A stretch of 64,000 nucleotides of DNA, from contig NZ_CP006841.1 of the NCBI RefSeq assembly GCF_001274895.1, positions 682,001 through 746,000 of the forward strand, read 5' to 3'. The notes beneath the pieces were generated by a model that was not told where the DNA came from, did not search any database, and saw nothing but the letters and a program-made list of their open reading frames with translations. Position numbers and translations under genes: made by a program. Every line of letters starts with the position of its first letter. Positions within the stretch are counted from its first letter, which is position 1. This document shows positions 35,208-45,138 of this stretch, one piece after another. The DNA comes from Corynebacterium lactis RW2-5. GTDB lineage: Bacteria > Actinomycetota > Actinomycetes > Mycobacteriales > Mycobacteriaceae.

Positions 35208-35252
35208 GCGGGCGTCGCCGGGAATTTTCCCGGGAGGCGCCCGTTTTCGTTT
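35208..35252 (+). terminator. Strong terminator after nrdE
   Basis: CGGGCG-TCG-CCGGGAA pairs with TTCCCGG-GAG-GCGCCCG around a two-base loop, ending in TTTTCGTTT. Confidence 0.92.
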
Positions 35253-35298
35253 CCTAGCGCCCTTGGAAAGATCCAGTCGGGCCACCCGTGTTCCAAAA

Positions 35299-35366
35299 GT
35301 TCCGCTTCGCAGTGCGGAACAAATGTAAATATCAGTATTGACGTATGTTTGAGGTGGGTCTACTCT
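35299..35366 (+). promoter_or_regulatory. deoD promoter with upstream inverted repeat
   Basis: TTGACG (35338-35343), a 17-base spacer and TACTCT (35361-35366) form a good housekeeping promoter. Just upstream, GTTCCGC-8 bases-GCGGAAC (35299-35320) is a perfect 7-base inverted repeat and a likely regulator site. Confidence 0.65.
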
Positions 35367-35435
35367 AAAGATTGATAGAAGCGATGGCTCTTCCTCGGCG
35401 CCGTCAGTGTGAAAGAACCGCCGAGGGCGGAGGGG

Positions 35436-35446
35436 CGTCGGAAAGC
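35436..35446 (+). repeat. Variant word CGTCGGAAAGC in the deoD leader
   Basis: Intergenic one-base variant of the dispersed 11-mer in the context GGGGCGTCGGAAAGC, identical over 15 bases to the site upstream of nrdH at 32025. Confidence 0.6.
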
Positions 35447-35489
35447 ATAGGAAGGGCTCGCAGGCCCTAAAAGAGGGGAGAGGTGCCCA

Positions 35490-36209
35490 ATGTCCGAGAA
35501 GAAGAACACCCCGCATATCAACCCGAAGGGTGCGCCAATTGCGGAAACCATCCTCCTGCCGGGTGACCCGCTGCGCGCAAAGTTCATCGCAGATACTTTC
35601 CTGGAGGACGTTGTCCAGTTCAACGATGTCCGCAATATGCTCGGCTTCACAGGTACTTACCAGGGGACTCCGGTCTCGGTTATGGGCTCCGGCATGGGCA
35701 TGCCGTCAATCGGGATCTACTCCTACGAGCTGATCAATTTCTTCGAGGCCAAGAAGGTCATTCGCGTCGGTTCCATCGGCGCCCTCCAGGCAGATATTCC
35801 GCTCTATGACGTCATCGTGGGCGCCTCGGCATCGACCGATTCCAATTTCATGGACCAGTACAACTTGCCCGGCACCTATGCTCCAACCGCATCGTGGAAG
35901 CTGCTCAAGGGCGTTGTCGACGAGGCCGAGAGGCAGAATGTTCACGTCCATGTTGGCAACATCCTTAGCTCGGATGTCTTCTACAACGACGACGAGACAG
36001 TCAACGAGCGCTGGGCTCGCATGGGCGTCCTCGGCGTAGAGATGGAGTCGGCGGCACTCTACGCAATTGCCGCGAAGGCCGGCGTAGACGCGCTGGGCGT
36101 TTTCACCGTGTCCGACAACATCGTCAAGCAGCAGGCCATCAGCCCGGAGGAGCGCCAGACCGCTTTCGCCCAGATGATGGAACTGGCCCTCCCGCTGGCG
36201 AAGATCTAA
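35490..36209 (+). CDS. deoD: Purine nucleoside phosphorylase, DeoD type
   Basis: The 239-residue hexameric-type phosphorylase cleaves purine (deoxy)nucleosides to base and (deoxy)ribose 1-phosphate. It shows TPHINPKG with the phosphate-site His, the GDPLRA loop, GSGMGMPSIGIYS, and the purine-site VEMESAALYA and TVSDN. An AGGGGAGAGG site precedes the ATG, and a TTGACG/TACTCT promoter lies 120 bases upstream. It is 12 bases from the MFS transporter gene and surely cotranscribed. Its place between nrdE and nrdF links deoxynucleotide synthesis with salvage. Confidence 0.96.
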   Translation: MSEKKNTPHINPKGAPIAETILLPGDPLRAKFIADTFLEDVVQFNDVRNMLGFTGTYQGTPVSVMGSGMGMPSIGIYSYELINFFEAKKVIRVGSIGALQADIPLYDVIVGASASTDSNFMDQYNLPGTYAPTASWKLLKGVVDEAERQNVHVHVGNILSSDVFYNDDETVNERWARMGVLGVEMESAALYAIAAKAGVDALGVFTVSDNIVKQQAISPEERQTAFAQMMELALPLAKI

Positions 36210-36221
36210 CGGCGGTGCGTC

Positions 36222-37640
36222 ATGAGTAATACCTCCACCAGCTCCACCGGAGTCGCGCACAATCCCGCAGCTCCGGCATTGAACCCCAAGGCCGCAGTTC
36301 CCGTCCTACTGTTCTCGTTCGTCTTCTGCCTCGTGCTGGATAACGGCTTCAAGTTTATGACCAAGCCGATCGCGGAGTCGCTGGACCTTAGCGTTTCCAC
36401 GGCCAGCCTGCAGGCAACTCTCGCCGGCATCCTCATCGGTATCGGTGCGGTCGTCTACGCAGCGCTGGCTGACAGCATCAGCATCCGCAAGTTGATGCTG
36501 GTCGGCGTCGCCTTCGTTGCGGTTGGCTCCCTGCTCGGTTTCTTCTTCCAGGGAATCTGGGCCATGGTCCTGATCGCCCGCATCATCCAGACTGCCGGCC
36601 TGGCCGCCGCGGAGACCCTATATGTGATCTACGTGACGAAGTACCTAGGCGAGGACGATCAAAAGACCTACCTCGGATTCTCCACTGCGGCATTCCAGGG
36701 GTCCATGCTGATCGGCACGCTGACCTCCGGTATCGTCGCCACGTACATCTCGTGGCCGGTGATGTTCCTCATCGCGCTGATTCTGCTGCTCAGCGTTCCC
36801 TCCCTTATTAAGAAGGTCCCCGAGGAGCAGCAGACGAAGGGCAAGCTCGATATTTTCGGCCTTTTCCTTATCGCCGTGATCGCAACTGCGGTTATGTGGT
36901 TCATGCAGGAGTTCAAGCTCTGGTGGCTCCTTGTTGCGATTCTGGGAATCGCGCTTTTCGTCTGGCACATCAGGTCCCACGAAGGAGCGCTGGTCAGCCC
37001 CGCGTTCTTCACCAATGCCCGCTACGTCACTTCTCTGGTGATTGTGCTGGTGGTCTACATGGTCCAGCTGGGATATGTCGCAATCGTTCTGCCGTACATG
37101 GTCGACGAGCTCTATGGAATCTCTCTCGATGGCGCCGCGTACATTCTCGCCCCTGGTTACCTGTGCGCAGTCATCGTGGGCGTGCTTTCCGGCAAGATCG
37201 CGAAATTCCTATCTTCGCGGCAGGCCATTATCGCCGCAATCTGCATCATCGTCGTGGCGCTACTGATTCCCGCGGTGTTCGTCGGAGCTTCCGTGGCCAC
37301 GGTAGTCATCTCGATGATTCTGTTCCCGTCCGGCTTCGCGCTTATGTACGCGCCGCTGGTCGCGACCGCGCTGGAGAGCATCCCCGCGGAGAAGACCGGT
37401 GTCGCCATCGGCTTCTACAACCTGACTATCAACATCGCGGTGCCTGTCGGTATCGCAGTAACCGCGAAACTTGTCGATATGCGCCCGACCTTCCTGTCAT
37501 CCCTGACGATTGCCTCGAATGAGTCGCAGGGTGTCGCCGCAACGAACCTTTGGTTCCTCGCTGGCATGGCGCTAATCGGCCTTGCCATTTACTTGGTTTC
37601 CGATCGCGTTATCACTTCCAAGGCTGCGGCTCGAAACTAG
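36222..37640 (+). CDS. MFS transporter, possibly for nucleosides
   Basis: The 472-residue protein has about fourteen hydrophobic segments, the DHA2-like arrangement of the major facilitator superfamily. In the loop after helix 2 it reads ADSISIRKL in place of the usual GxLaDrxGrkx, a clearly divergent motif A. A motif-C-like proline-glycine pattern lies near residue 150. It is cotranscribed with deoD (12-base gap), so nucleoside or base transport is a reasonable guess, although drug or metabolite export cannot be excluded. The N-terminal 20 residues are Ser/Thr-rich and cytoplasmic. Confidence 0.8.
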   Translation: MSNTSTSSTGVAHNPAAPALNPKAAVPVLLFSFVFCLVLDNGFKFMTKPIAESLDLSVSTASLQATLAGILIGIGAVVYAALADSISIRKLMLVGVAFVAVGSLLGFFFQGIWAMVLIARIIQTAGLAAAETLYVIYVTKYLGEDDQKTYLGFSTAAFQGSMLIGTLTSGIVATYISWPVMFLIALILLLSVPSLIKKVPEEQQTKGKLDIFGLFLIAVIATAVMWFMQEFKLWWLLVAILGIALFVWHIRSHEGALVSPAFFTNARYVTSLVIVLVVYMVQLGYVAIVLPYMVDELYGISLDGAAYILAPGYLCAVIVGVLSGKIAKFLSSRQAIIAAICIIVVALLIPAVFVGASVATVVISMILFPSGFALMYAPLVATALESIPAEKTGVAIGFYNLTINIAVPVGIAVTAKLVDMRPTFLSSLTIASNESQGVAATNLWFLAGMALIGLAIYLVSDRVITSKAAARN

Positions 37641-37695
37641 GAAAAGCCGCTACGTTCCCTTTCTTCTCCTTGCTTTAGGACGCCCGCTATGGGGC

Positions 37696-37706
37696 CGTCG
37701 GCAAGC
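37696..37706 (+). repeat. Dispersed word CGTCGGCAAGC, copy 10
   Basis: The only exact copy outside a gene, followed by G. It lies 56 bases after the MFS stop and 13 bases before the terminator hairpin. Confidence 0.9.
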
Positions 37707-37718
37707 GGGGAGGGGTGA

Positions 37719-37760
37719 GCCCAGGTGTCGGCCAGTTTAGGTCGGCGGCCTGGGCGTTTT
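37719..37760 (+). terminator. Terminator after the deoD-MFS operon
   Basis: GCCCAGG pairs with CCTGGGC across a 23-base loop, followed by GTTTTTG. Confidence 0.8.
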
Positions 37761-39044
<1,284 letters not shown>

Positions 39045-39089
39045 GAACTTCTTCTCTGTGAGAATTCTTAATGACCACTGCCACACACG

Positions 39090-39118
39090 GGGGTAGCACT
39101 CCTAATGAGAGTGCTCCC
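39090..39118 (+). terminator. Hairpin after nrdF
   Basis: GGG-GTA-GCACTC pairs with GAGTGC-TCCC around a CTAATGA loop, 50 bases past the nrdF stop. It lacks a T-run, so termination may be inefficient. Confidence 0.5.
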
Positions 39119-39312
39119 AGTGTAGGGGGCATTAGCGCAGGTTAAGACAATTCTCAGGAAAGAAAAACTGGGATTACCGGGGAAAATGACAATTTAAGAA
39201 AGCTAGTCGGCCTTAACTTTTTCCCAGGTTCAGGCTAGACTCTGCCACATAGCGATAGGTGGACTCGCGCGTGCGCGTTCGCCTGCACTATTCTCAAAGG
39301 ACAAAACTTATA

Positions 39313-39338
39313 AAATCCTGTAGGGGATTACAGGATTT
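39313..39338 (+). promoter_or_regulatory. Perfect 10-base inverted repeat in the ctaD leader
   Basis: AAATCCTGTA-GGGGAT-TACAGGATTT ends 23 bases before the ctaD start and ten bases before its AAGGAGGAAG ribosome site. It could be an operator or a translation-controlling stem-loop. Confidence 0.6.
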
Positions 39339-39361
39339 ACTTCGCGTAGTAAGGAGGAAGA

Positions 39362-41062
39362 ATGACTGCAGTAGCGCCTCGCCCTGATCATGGCGTAGTT
39401 GCGCCGGAACGGCCGCAGCCGTTCGGACATGGGCGTAAGGGTAGCTTGGCGTGGGATATGCTGACCACGACCGACCACAAGAAGCTGGGCATCATGTACA
39501 TCATCATGTCCTTCTCGTTCTTCTTTGTCGGCGGTCTGATGGCCCTGCTTATCCGTGCTGAGCTCTTCCAGCCCGGACTTCAGTTCCTTTCTAACGAGCA
39601 GTTCAACCAGATGTTCACCATGCACGGCACGGTGATGCTGCTTCTGTTCGGTACCCCGATCGTCTGGGGTTTTGCTAACTACATCCTTCCGCTGCAGATC
39701 GGCGCCCCGGACGTAGCATTCCCGCGTCTGAACTCCTTCGGCTTCTGGCTGACCACCATTGGTGGCATCCTGATGCTGTCGGGCTTCCTCACCCCGGGCG
39801 GTGCAGCTGACTTCGGTTGGACCATGTACTCTCCGCTGAGCGACCCGATTCACTCCCCGGGCGTTGGCTCGGACCTGTGGATTGTCGGCGTTGGCGTCGG
39901 TGGTGTTGGTACCATCGCCTCGGCCATCAACATGACTACCACCGTGCTGTGCCTCCGCGCACCGGGCCTGACCATGTTCCGTATGCCGATCTTCACCTGG
40001 AACATCCTGGTTACCTCGATTCTGGCACTGCTGATCTTCCCGATCCTGACTGCCGCCGCTCTGGGCGTTCTCTACGACCGCAAGCTCGGTGGCCACATCT
40101 ACGACCCGGCCAACGGTGGCGCCATGCTGTGGCAGCACCTGTTCTGGTTCTTCGGTCACCCGGAGGTCTACGTCCTCCTCCTGCCGTTCGTCGGTATCAT
40201 CACCGAGGTTATCCCGGTGTTCTCCCGTAAGCCGCTGTTCGGCTACGCAGGTATGGTCTTCGCAACCCTGTCCATCGCTGGCCTGTCCATGGCCGTCTGG
40301 GCACACCACATGTTCGTTACCGGTGGCGTTCTGCTTCCGTTCTTCTCGTTCATGACCTTCCTGATTTCGGTCCCGACCGGCGTGAAGTTCTTCAACTGGC
40401 TGGGCACCATGTGGCGCGGCCACATGACTTTCGAAACCCCGATGACCTTCGCTCTGGGCTTCATCGTCACCTTCCTGTTCGGTGGTCTGACCGGCATTAT
40501 GCTGGCTGCCCCGCCGCTGGACTTCCACGTCTCTGACACCTACTTCGTCGTTGCTCACTTCCACTACACCCTGTTCGGCACCCTGGTGTTCGCCTCCTAC
40601 TCTGGCGTTTACTTCTGGTTCCCGAAGATGACCGGTCGTATGCTCGACGAGAAGCTGGGCAAGGTTCACTTCTGGCTGACCTTCGTCGGCTTCAACCTGA
40701 CCTTCCTGGTTCAGCACTGGCTCGGTAACGAGGGTATGCCGCGTCGTTACGCTGACTACCTGGAGACCGACGGTTTCACCACCCTCAACATGATCTCCAC
40801 CGTTGGCGCCTTCCTGCTGGGTCTGTCTGTCATTCCGTTCATCTGGAACGTCTTCAAGTCCTGGCGTTACGGCGAGGTCGTCACCGTCGACGATCCGTGG
40901 GGCTACGGCAACTCCCTCGAGTGGGCTACCTCTTGCCCGCCGCCGCGCCACAACTTCACCTCTCTGCCGCGCATCCGCTCCGAGCGCCCGGCGTTCGAGC
41001 TGCACTACCCGCACATGGTCGAACGCCAGCGTGCAGAGGCTCACGTTGGTCGCCAGCTCTAA
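39362..41062 (+). CDS. ctaD: Cytochrome c oxidase subunit I (aa3 type)
   Basis: The 566-residue subunit holds heme a and the heme a3-CuB centre of the terminal oxidase working with the bcc complex. Ligands are visible: heme a His in TMHGTV (about 89) and HFHYTLFG (about 400), CuB His-Tyr in HPEVY (about 265), and HHMFVTG (about 315). Twelve helices are evident, with C-terminal extension motifs ending RHNFTSLP. Codon use is strongly biased to the C-ending optimal codons, as for highly expressed genes. A canonical AAGGAGGAAG precedes the ATG. A strong terminator follows. ctaC, ctaE and the qcr genes are not in this window. Confidence 0.97.
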   Translation: MTAVAPRPDHGVVAPERPQPFGHGRKGSLAWDMLTTTDHKKLGIMYIIMSFSFFFVGGLMALLIRAELFQPGLQFLSNEQFNQMFTMHGTVMLLLFGTPIVWGFANYILPLQIGAPDVAFPRLNSFGFWLTTIGGILMLSGFLTPGGAADFGWTMYSPLSDPIHSPGVGSDLWIVGVGVGGVGTIASAINMTTTVLCLRAPGLTMFRMPIFTWNILVTSILALLIFPILTAAALGVLYDRKLGGHIYDPANGGAMLWQHLFWFFGHPEVYVLLLPFVGIITEVIPVFSRKPLFGYAGMVFATLSIAGLSMAVWAHHMFVTGGVLLPFFSFMTFLISVPTGVKFFNWLGTMWRGHMTFETPMTFALGFIVTFLFGGLTGIMLAAPPLDFHVSDTYFVVAHFHYTLFGTLVFASYSGVYFWFPKMTGRMLDEKLGKVHFWLTFVGFNLTFLVQHWLGNEGMPRRYADYLETDGFTTLNMISTVGAFLLGLSVIPFIWNVFKSWRYGEVVTVDDPWGYGNSLEWATSCPPPRHNFTSLPRIRSERPAFELHYPHMVERQRAEAHVGRQL

Positions 41063-41102
41063 AAGCGAGTCTGACACTCTGAGTAATTAACTACGCGAAT
41101 CT

Positions 41103-41147
41103 ACGACCCCCTCCTTAAGGCCGAAAAGCCGGGAGGGGGTCGTTTTG
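41103..41147 (+). terminator. Strong terminator after ctaD
   Basis: ACGACCCCCTCC pairs with GGAGGGGGTCGT around a 17-base loop, followed by a TTTT run. Confidence 0.92.
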
Positions 41148-41329
41148 CAGTTTTAGCTCCAGCGGAAGCGGGGGGCGCGGGCGGGGGCGGGGCAGCATAA
41201 AGGTTTTCGATCGGGCATCAAGGTCAGGTGTCGGGGGAGAGAGGGCCTTCAAGACCAAACGGAGCTAGGTCGATTCAAAAGGCCTGGTGTGGTGTCTGCA
41301 AAAAACTCAGCGCATGCAATACTTAGAAC

Positions 41330-42622
41330 GTGCAAGAACAGTCAAATGCCCTCACCAGTCAGCCGTCTAGTTCCCACGAAGAGTCCGTAGCTCTCGCTCC
41401 CGGTCTTGTTCCCATTGTGATTACCGCGTTCGGTAAGGACCGCCCGGGCGTATCCGCAACCTTCTTCCGCGTTTTGTCAGCGCATGGCGTCCAGGTACTC
41501 GATGTCGAACAATCCGTTTTTCGCTCGATGCTTTCGCTCGGCGCATTGGTCGGTGTCGCCGAGGATAAGGTCGACACTCTCCGCGAAGGACTAGTCGAGT
41601 CCCTCAAGGGACACGGCATGTCGGTCAAGTTTGACTCCGCGTCGACGTCGCAGCGTAGCTCCGCGTCGACCCATGCAATCGTTGTTCTCGGCAACCCGGT
41701 CAACGCTGAAGACATTTCCCGAATCGGTCAGACGCTGGCGGACTACGGTGCCAATATCGACACCATCAGGGGTATTGCTGATTACCCGGTCACGGGCCTG
41801 GAGCTGTTGGTCTCTATCCCTAACCCGAAGCCGGGCGCCGGCATTCCGCTGCGTGCCGCATTGGCCGAGCTGGCTCAGGCCCAGGACATTGATATCGCAA
41901 TTGAACGAGACGGTCTGCAGCGCCGTTCCAAGCGACTAATTTGCTTCGACGTCGACTCGACTCTGATCACCGGCGAGGTAATCGAGATGCTCGCCGCACA
42001 TGCCGGCCGCGAAGCGGAGGTCGCCGCTGTCACCGAGCGTGCGATGCGAGGAGAGCTTGACTTCGCCGAGTCCCTGCACGAGCGCGTAAAGGCGCTGGCC
42101 GGCTTGCCCGTGAGTGTTCTGGAGGAGGTTAGCAACTCCATCGAGTTAACTCCGGGCGCTCGCACTACAATCCGTACTCTCAAGCGTCTTGGTTACAAGT
42201 GCGGCGCGGTCTCGGGTGGCTTCATCCAGATTCTCGAGCCGCTCGCCAAGGAGCTAGGGTTGGACTTCTACAAGGCGAATACCTTGGAGATTGAGGACGG
42301 CAAGCTGACTGGCCGCGTTGTCGGTGGAGTCGTCGATAGGCAAGAGAAGGCCCGCAGCCTGAAGGCATTCGCCGAGCAATCGGGGCTCCACATGCACCAG
42401 ACCGTCGCGGTCGGCGATGGAGCCAACGATATCGACATGCTCTCGGTTGCTGGCCTGGGCATTGCGTTCAACGCCAAGCCGGCGCTGAAGGAGATTGCCG
42501 ATACGTCGGTGAACGTCCCGTTCATGGATTCGATTCTGTTCATGCTGGGCATCTCCCGCGATGAGATCGATATCGCCGATCGGGAGGACGGCACTTACCG
42601 TCGCGTGCCGCTCGAGCAGTAG
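41330..42622 (+). CDS. serB: Phosphoserine phosphatase with ACT domains
   Basis: The 430-residue enzyme performs the last step of serine synthesis. Two N-terminal ACT-type regulatory domains (about 27-105 and 115-190) are followed by a HAD phosphatase domain with motif I DVDSTLIT (about 207), the Lys-bearing motif III region and motif IV GDGANDIDML (about 361). Duplicated ACT domains suggest feedback by serine, as in the mycobacterial SerB2. The start is a GTG with TACTTAG a few bases upstream and no Shine-Dalgarno sequence, so it is probably leaderless. Its stop overlaps the next start as TAGTG. Confidence 0.96.
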   Translation: MQEQSNALTSQPSSSHEESVALAPGLVPIVITAFGKDRPGVSATFFRVLSAHGVQVLDVEQSVFRSMLSLGALVGVAEDKVDTLREGLVESLKGHGMSVKFDSASTSQRSSASTHAIVVLGNPVNAEDISRIGQTLADYGANIDTIRGIADYPVTGLELLVSIPNPKPGAGIPLRAALAELAQAQDIDIAIERDGLQRRSKRLICFDVDSTLITGEVIEMLAAHAGREAEVAAVTERAMRGELDFAESLHERVKALAGLPVSVLEEVSNSIELTPGARTTIRTLKRLGYKCGAVSGGFIQILEPLAKELGLDFYKANTLEIEDGKLTGRVVGGVVDRQEKARSLKAFAEQSGLHMHQTVAVGDGANDIDMLSVAGLGIAFNAKPALKEIADTSVNVPFMDSILFMLGISRDEIDIADREDGTYRRVPLEQ

Positions 42623-43422
42623 TGGGTGGTCCAGTAGTGGTCAACCCAAATGACGGCGGTGAGATTTCGGCGCCGAACACTGGGCCAAAGACTGCACCAG
42701 ATTGGTTCCGAGCCGCGCATTCGCTTCTGCCGCACCCAGAGTATCGAGACCCTGGCGAGGACGAGCCTTGGGCCATGCCCATTGTCCTCGAGATTGCGAA
42801 AAAGGATAAGCCATCGCGCACGGCCTTGCTGGAGGCATCGGCCATCGCGGTGGTTGCCTGCTGCCTCGACCCGCGAGCGGCTGACGGCACGTCGGCGTAC
42901 CGAGAAGGTCTGGTGTCCTGGTACGGGGCTCGAATCCGAAAGCTCTCGCGCCGCGCCCGCAATGTGGGCTGGGACCGCGCGCAACTGGCGCCGGGCGTCA
43001 CCGCCGAAGTTTCCGGAGCCCGTGCCCGCGCCCTCGTCCCCACACCTGTAGCCGAGGTTTACCCAGAGGTGGCCAAGTTACAAATTTCGGGTACAGATCT
43101 GCCTCACGACGAATCTTCCGTCGCCACCGATGCGGGGCAGACGGTAGAGGGCATGGCTCCCACCATTTGGGTCGACCGCGATCTGAACATGTCGGTGGGC
43201 AAGGTCGCGGCCCAGGTCGGTCACGGGTCGATGCTCTTCGCCGCGACGCTGTCGGTGCAGCAGGCCTGGGAATGGGCTCAAAACGAGTACGCGCTGCGAG
43301 TGCGGGAAGTCCCGAGGGAGCAGTGGCCTGACGCAGAGTCGCGGGCGGTGGAGGTCCGCGACGCCGGCTTCACTGAAATCGCGCCAGGCTCGGTCACCGT
43401 TGCGGTGACGCTAGGGTCCTAG
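42622..43422 (+). CDS. Pth2-like peptidyl-tRNA hydrolase family protein
   Basis: The 266-residue protein has a PTH2-type C-terminal domain (about 168-266) with VDRDLNMSVGKVAAQVGHGSM, the equivalent of the lysine- and histidine-bearing first strand-helix of archaeal Pth2. An N-terminal domain (1-150) has no family that I can name. Substrate release from peptidyl-tRNA is the family function, but bacterial members are poorly studied and the usual bacterial Pth is a different fold. Start GTG overlaps the serB stop by one base; the 3' end overlaps the convergent ligase gene by four bases. Confidence 0.75.
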   Translation: MGGPVVVNPNDGGEISAPNTGPKTAPDWFRAAHSLLPHPEYRDPGEDEPWAMPIVLEIAKKDKPSRTALLEASAIAVVACCLDPRAADGTSAYREGLVSWYGARIRKLSRRARNVGWDRAQLAPGVTAEVSGARARALVPTPVAEVYPEVAKLQISGTDLPHDESSVATDAGQTVEGMAPTIWVDRDLNMSVGKVAAQVGHGSMLFAATLSVQQAWEWAQNEYALRVREVPREQWPDAESRAVEVRDAGFTEIAPGSVTVAVTLGS

Positions 43423-44999
43423 CCCCGCGCGGCCTCCATAGCTTTCAGATCTTTGCGCAGGATCTTGCCGGTGGCTGACTTCGGGATGGCATCCATGAAC
43501 TCCACGGCGCGGACCTTCTTGTAAGGGGCCACGCGCTCGGCAACAAATTCCATGACCTCGTCGGCGGTTAGGGACTTGCCCTCCTGAACCACCACGTAAG
43601 CCTTCGGGATTTCCTCACCGTCGGACTGGCGAATCACGCCGCTGCAGGCGGCATCGGCGATGTCAGGGTGGCCGAGGAGAACCGACTCCAGCTCCGCTGG
43701 TGGGACCTGGTAGCCCTTGTACTTAATCAGTTCCTTAAAACGGTCGACGATATAGACGTTGCCGTGGCTGTCCAGCTCGGCGATATCGCCGGTGCGTAGC
43801 CAGCCGTCGACAAGCGTGGCGGCGGTGGCTTCGGGGTTATTGAGGTAGCCGACCATGACCTGGGGGCCTCGGATCCACAGCTCGCCGGGCTCGGAGCGGC
43901 CCTCGCGCGGCGGATCGATTTCGAGGAGCTGCTCGGTTTCTACATCGACTATTTTGTACTCGGTGTTTGGGACGGCGCGACCGATGGAATCCAGGGGGCT
44001 GTCGTGGCCGATGCGGATATGCGCGGCGGGGGAGGACTCGGTCATGCCGTACCCTTGCGCCATCACGCAGTCGAGGCGCTTCTCGACCTGCGATGCGAGA
44101 TCTAGCTGTAGGGACGCAGCGCCGGAGAAGATCGTCTCCAGGGAGGACAAGTCGTAGTTGTCCACCGCAGGATGCTTGGCCAGGCCCACGGCGATTGGCG
44201 GAGCGATGAAGGCGAATTTCGCGCGGTGTTCCTGGATAATACCGAGGAAGTCCAGCAGGTCGAATTTCGCCATCGTGTACTGCGTCGCGCGGCGGTAGAG
44301 GCAGAGGTTGAGCAGAGCGGTCAGCCCGTAGATATGGAAGAAGGGCAGCACGGTCACCGCGGGGGTGTCCTCGCGGAGCGCTTCCTCGGTGGCGGCGCCC
44401 GCCTGGAGTACATTCGCGATGAGGTTGCGGTGGGTCAACTGCACGCCCTTCGGTACTCCAGTGGTGCCGGAGGAAAACGGGATGACGGCGATGTCGTCGC
44501 CCAGGACATCGACGTCAGGGGCGGTGTGTCCTTCGGCTAGCATCTCGCCCATGCCGTGCAGACCGGTTAGTCCGATGATGCGCTCGGGCGGAAGCCCCGC
44601 GCTTTCCGCACCGCGGGCTCCGGCCCAGCCAATCGACGAGGTCGTCAGCATCATAGTCGCGCCCGATGCCTTAATCTGCTTCTCTACGTCCTCCGCTGTG
44701 GCGAGTGATGCGACCGTGGTGCACGTCGCTCCTGCGCGCAGGATTCCGTGAAGGGCGACGGCGAACGTTGTGGAGTTCGGGCAGTGCAGGGCCACGACAT
44801 CGCCCTGCTTAATTCCGCGGTGAGCCAGCGCCCCGGCGAAGGCCTCGATGTCGGACTTCAGTTCCCGGAAGGTGGCCTGTGAGCCAGAATCTACGATGGC
44901 CAGCTTGTTTTCATGACGCTCGTCGAGCTCTCCGAAGAGCAGATCGAAGAGCGAGTAGTCCGGAATCTCCAGTGATGGCAGGTTGCTGGTCAGCGGCAT
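43419..44999 (-). CDS. AMP-forming acyl-CoA ligase (4-coumarate-CoA-ligase-like)
   Basis: The 526-residue adenylating enzyme has the P-loop-like PFSSGTTGVPKGVQLTH (about 172-188), core motif QGYGMTESSP, GELWIRGPQVMVGYLNNPE, the hinge WLRTGDIAELD and the C-terminal Lys in PKSATGKILRKDL. It resembles 4-coumarate and medium-chain acyl-CoA ligases of the ANL superfamily. The acid substrate is unknown. It is a lone gene, with its start at 44999 and a weak AAGGTTCC-type upstream region. It is convergent with the Pth2-like gene and is followed upstream by the 3' end of the DinG-type helicase on the same strand, 139 bases away. Confidence 0.9.
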   Translation of the reverse strand: MPLTSNLPSLEIPDYSLFDLLFGELDERHENKLAIVDSGSQATFRELKSDIEAFAGALAHRGIKQGDVVALHCPNSTTFAVALHGILRAGATCTTVASLATAEDVEKQIKASGATMMLTTSSIGWAGARGAESAGLPPERIIGLTGLHGMGEMLAEGHTAPDVDVLGDDIAVIPFSSGTTGVPKGVQLTHRNLIANVLQAGAATEEALREDTPAVTVLPFFHIYGLTALLNLCLYRRATQYTMAKFDLLDFLGIIQEHRAKFAFIAPPIAVGLAKHPAVDNYDLSSLETIFSGAASLQLDLASQVEKRLDCVMAQGYGMTESSPAAHIRIGHDSPLDSIGRAVPNTEYKIVDVETEQLLEIDPPREGRSEPGELWIRGPQVMVGYLNNPEATAATLVDGWLRTGDIAELDSHGNVYIVDRFKELIKYKGYQVPPAELESVLLGHPDIADAACSGVIRQSDGEEIPKAYVVVQEGKSLTADEVMEFVAERVAPYKKVRAVEFMDAIPKSATGKILRKDLKAMEAARG

Positions 45000-45138
45000 T
45001 GCTTAAGGTTCCCTCCGTCGAAAATGGAAAAAGCGCAGGCTTTAGCAGCCTCGGCACAAATAACTGTGTTGCGCATCACATTAGTGGTGGAAAGTAACTG
45101 CCGCGGTAGTTTTCCGAAATAGGCCGCGCCAAAAATTA

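Noticed and set aside
39308..41077. A 589-codon open frame antisense to ctaD
   Set aside because: Shadow of a highly biased gene on the other strand; the product is rich in Gly/Glu/Gln/Arg with no domain.
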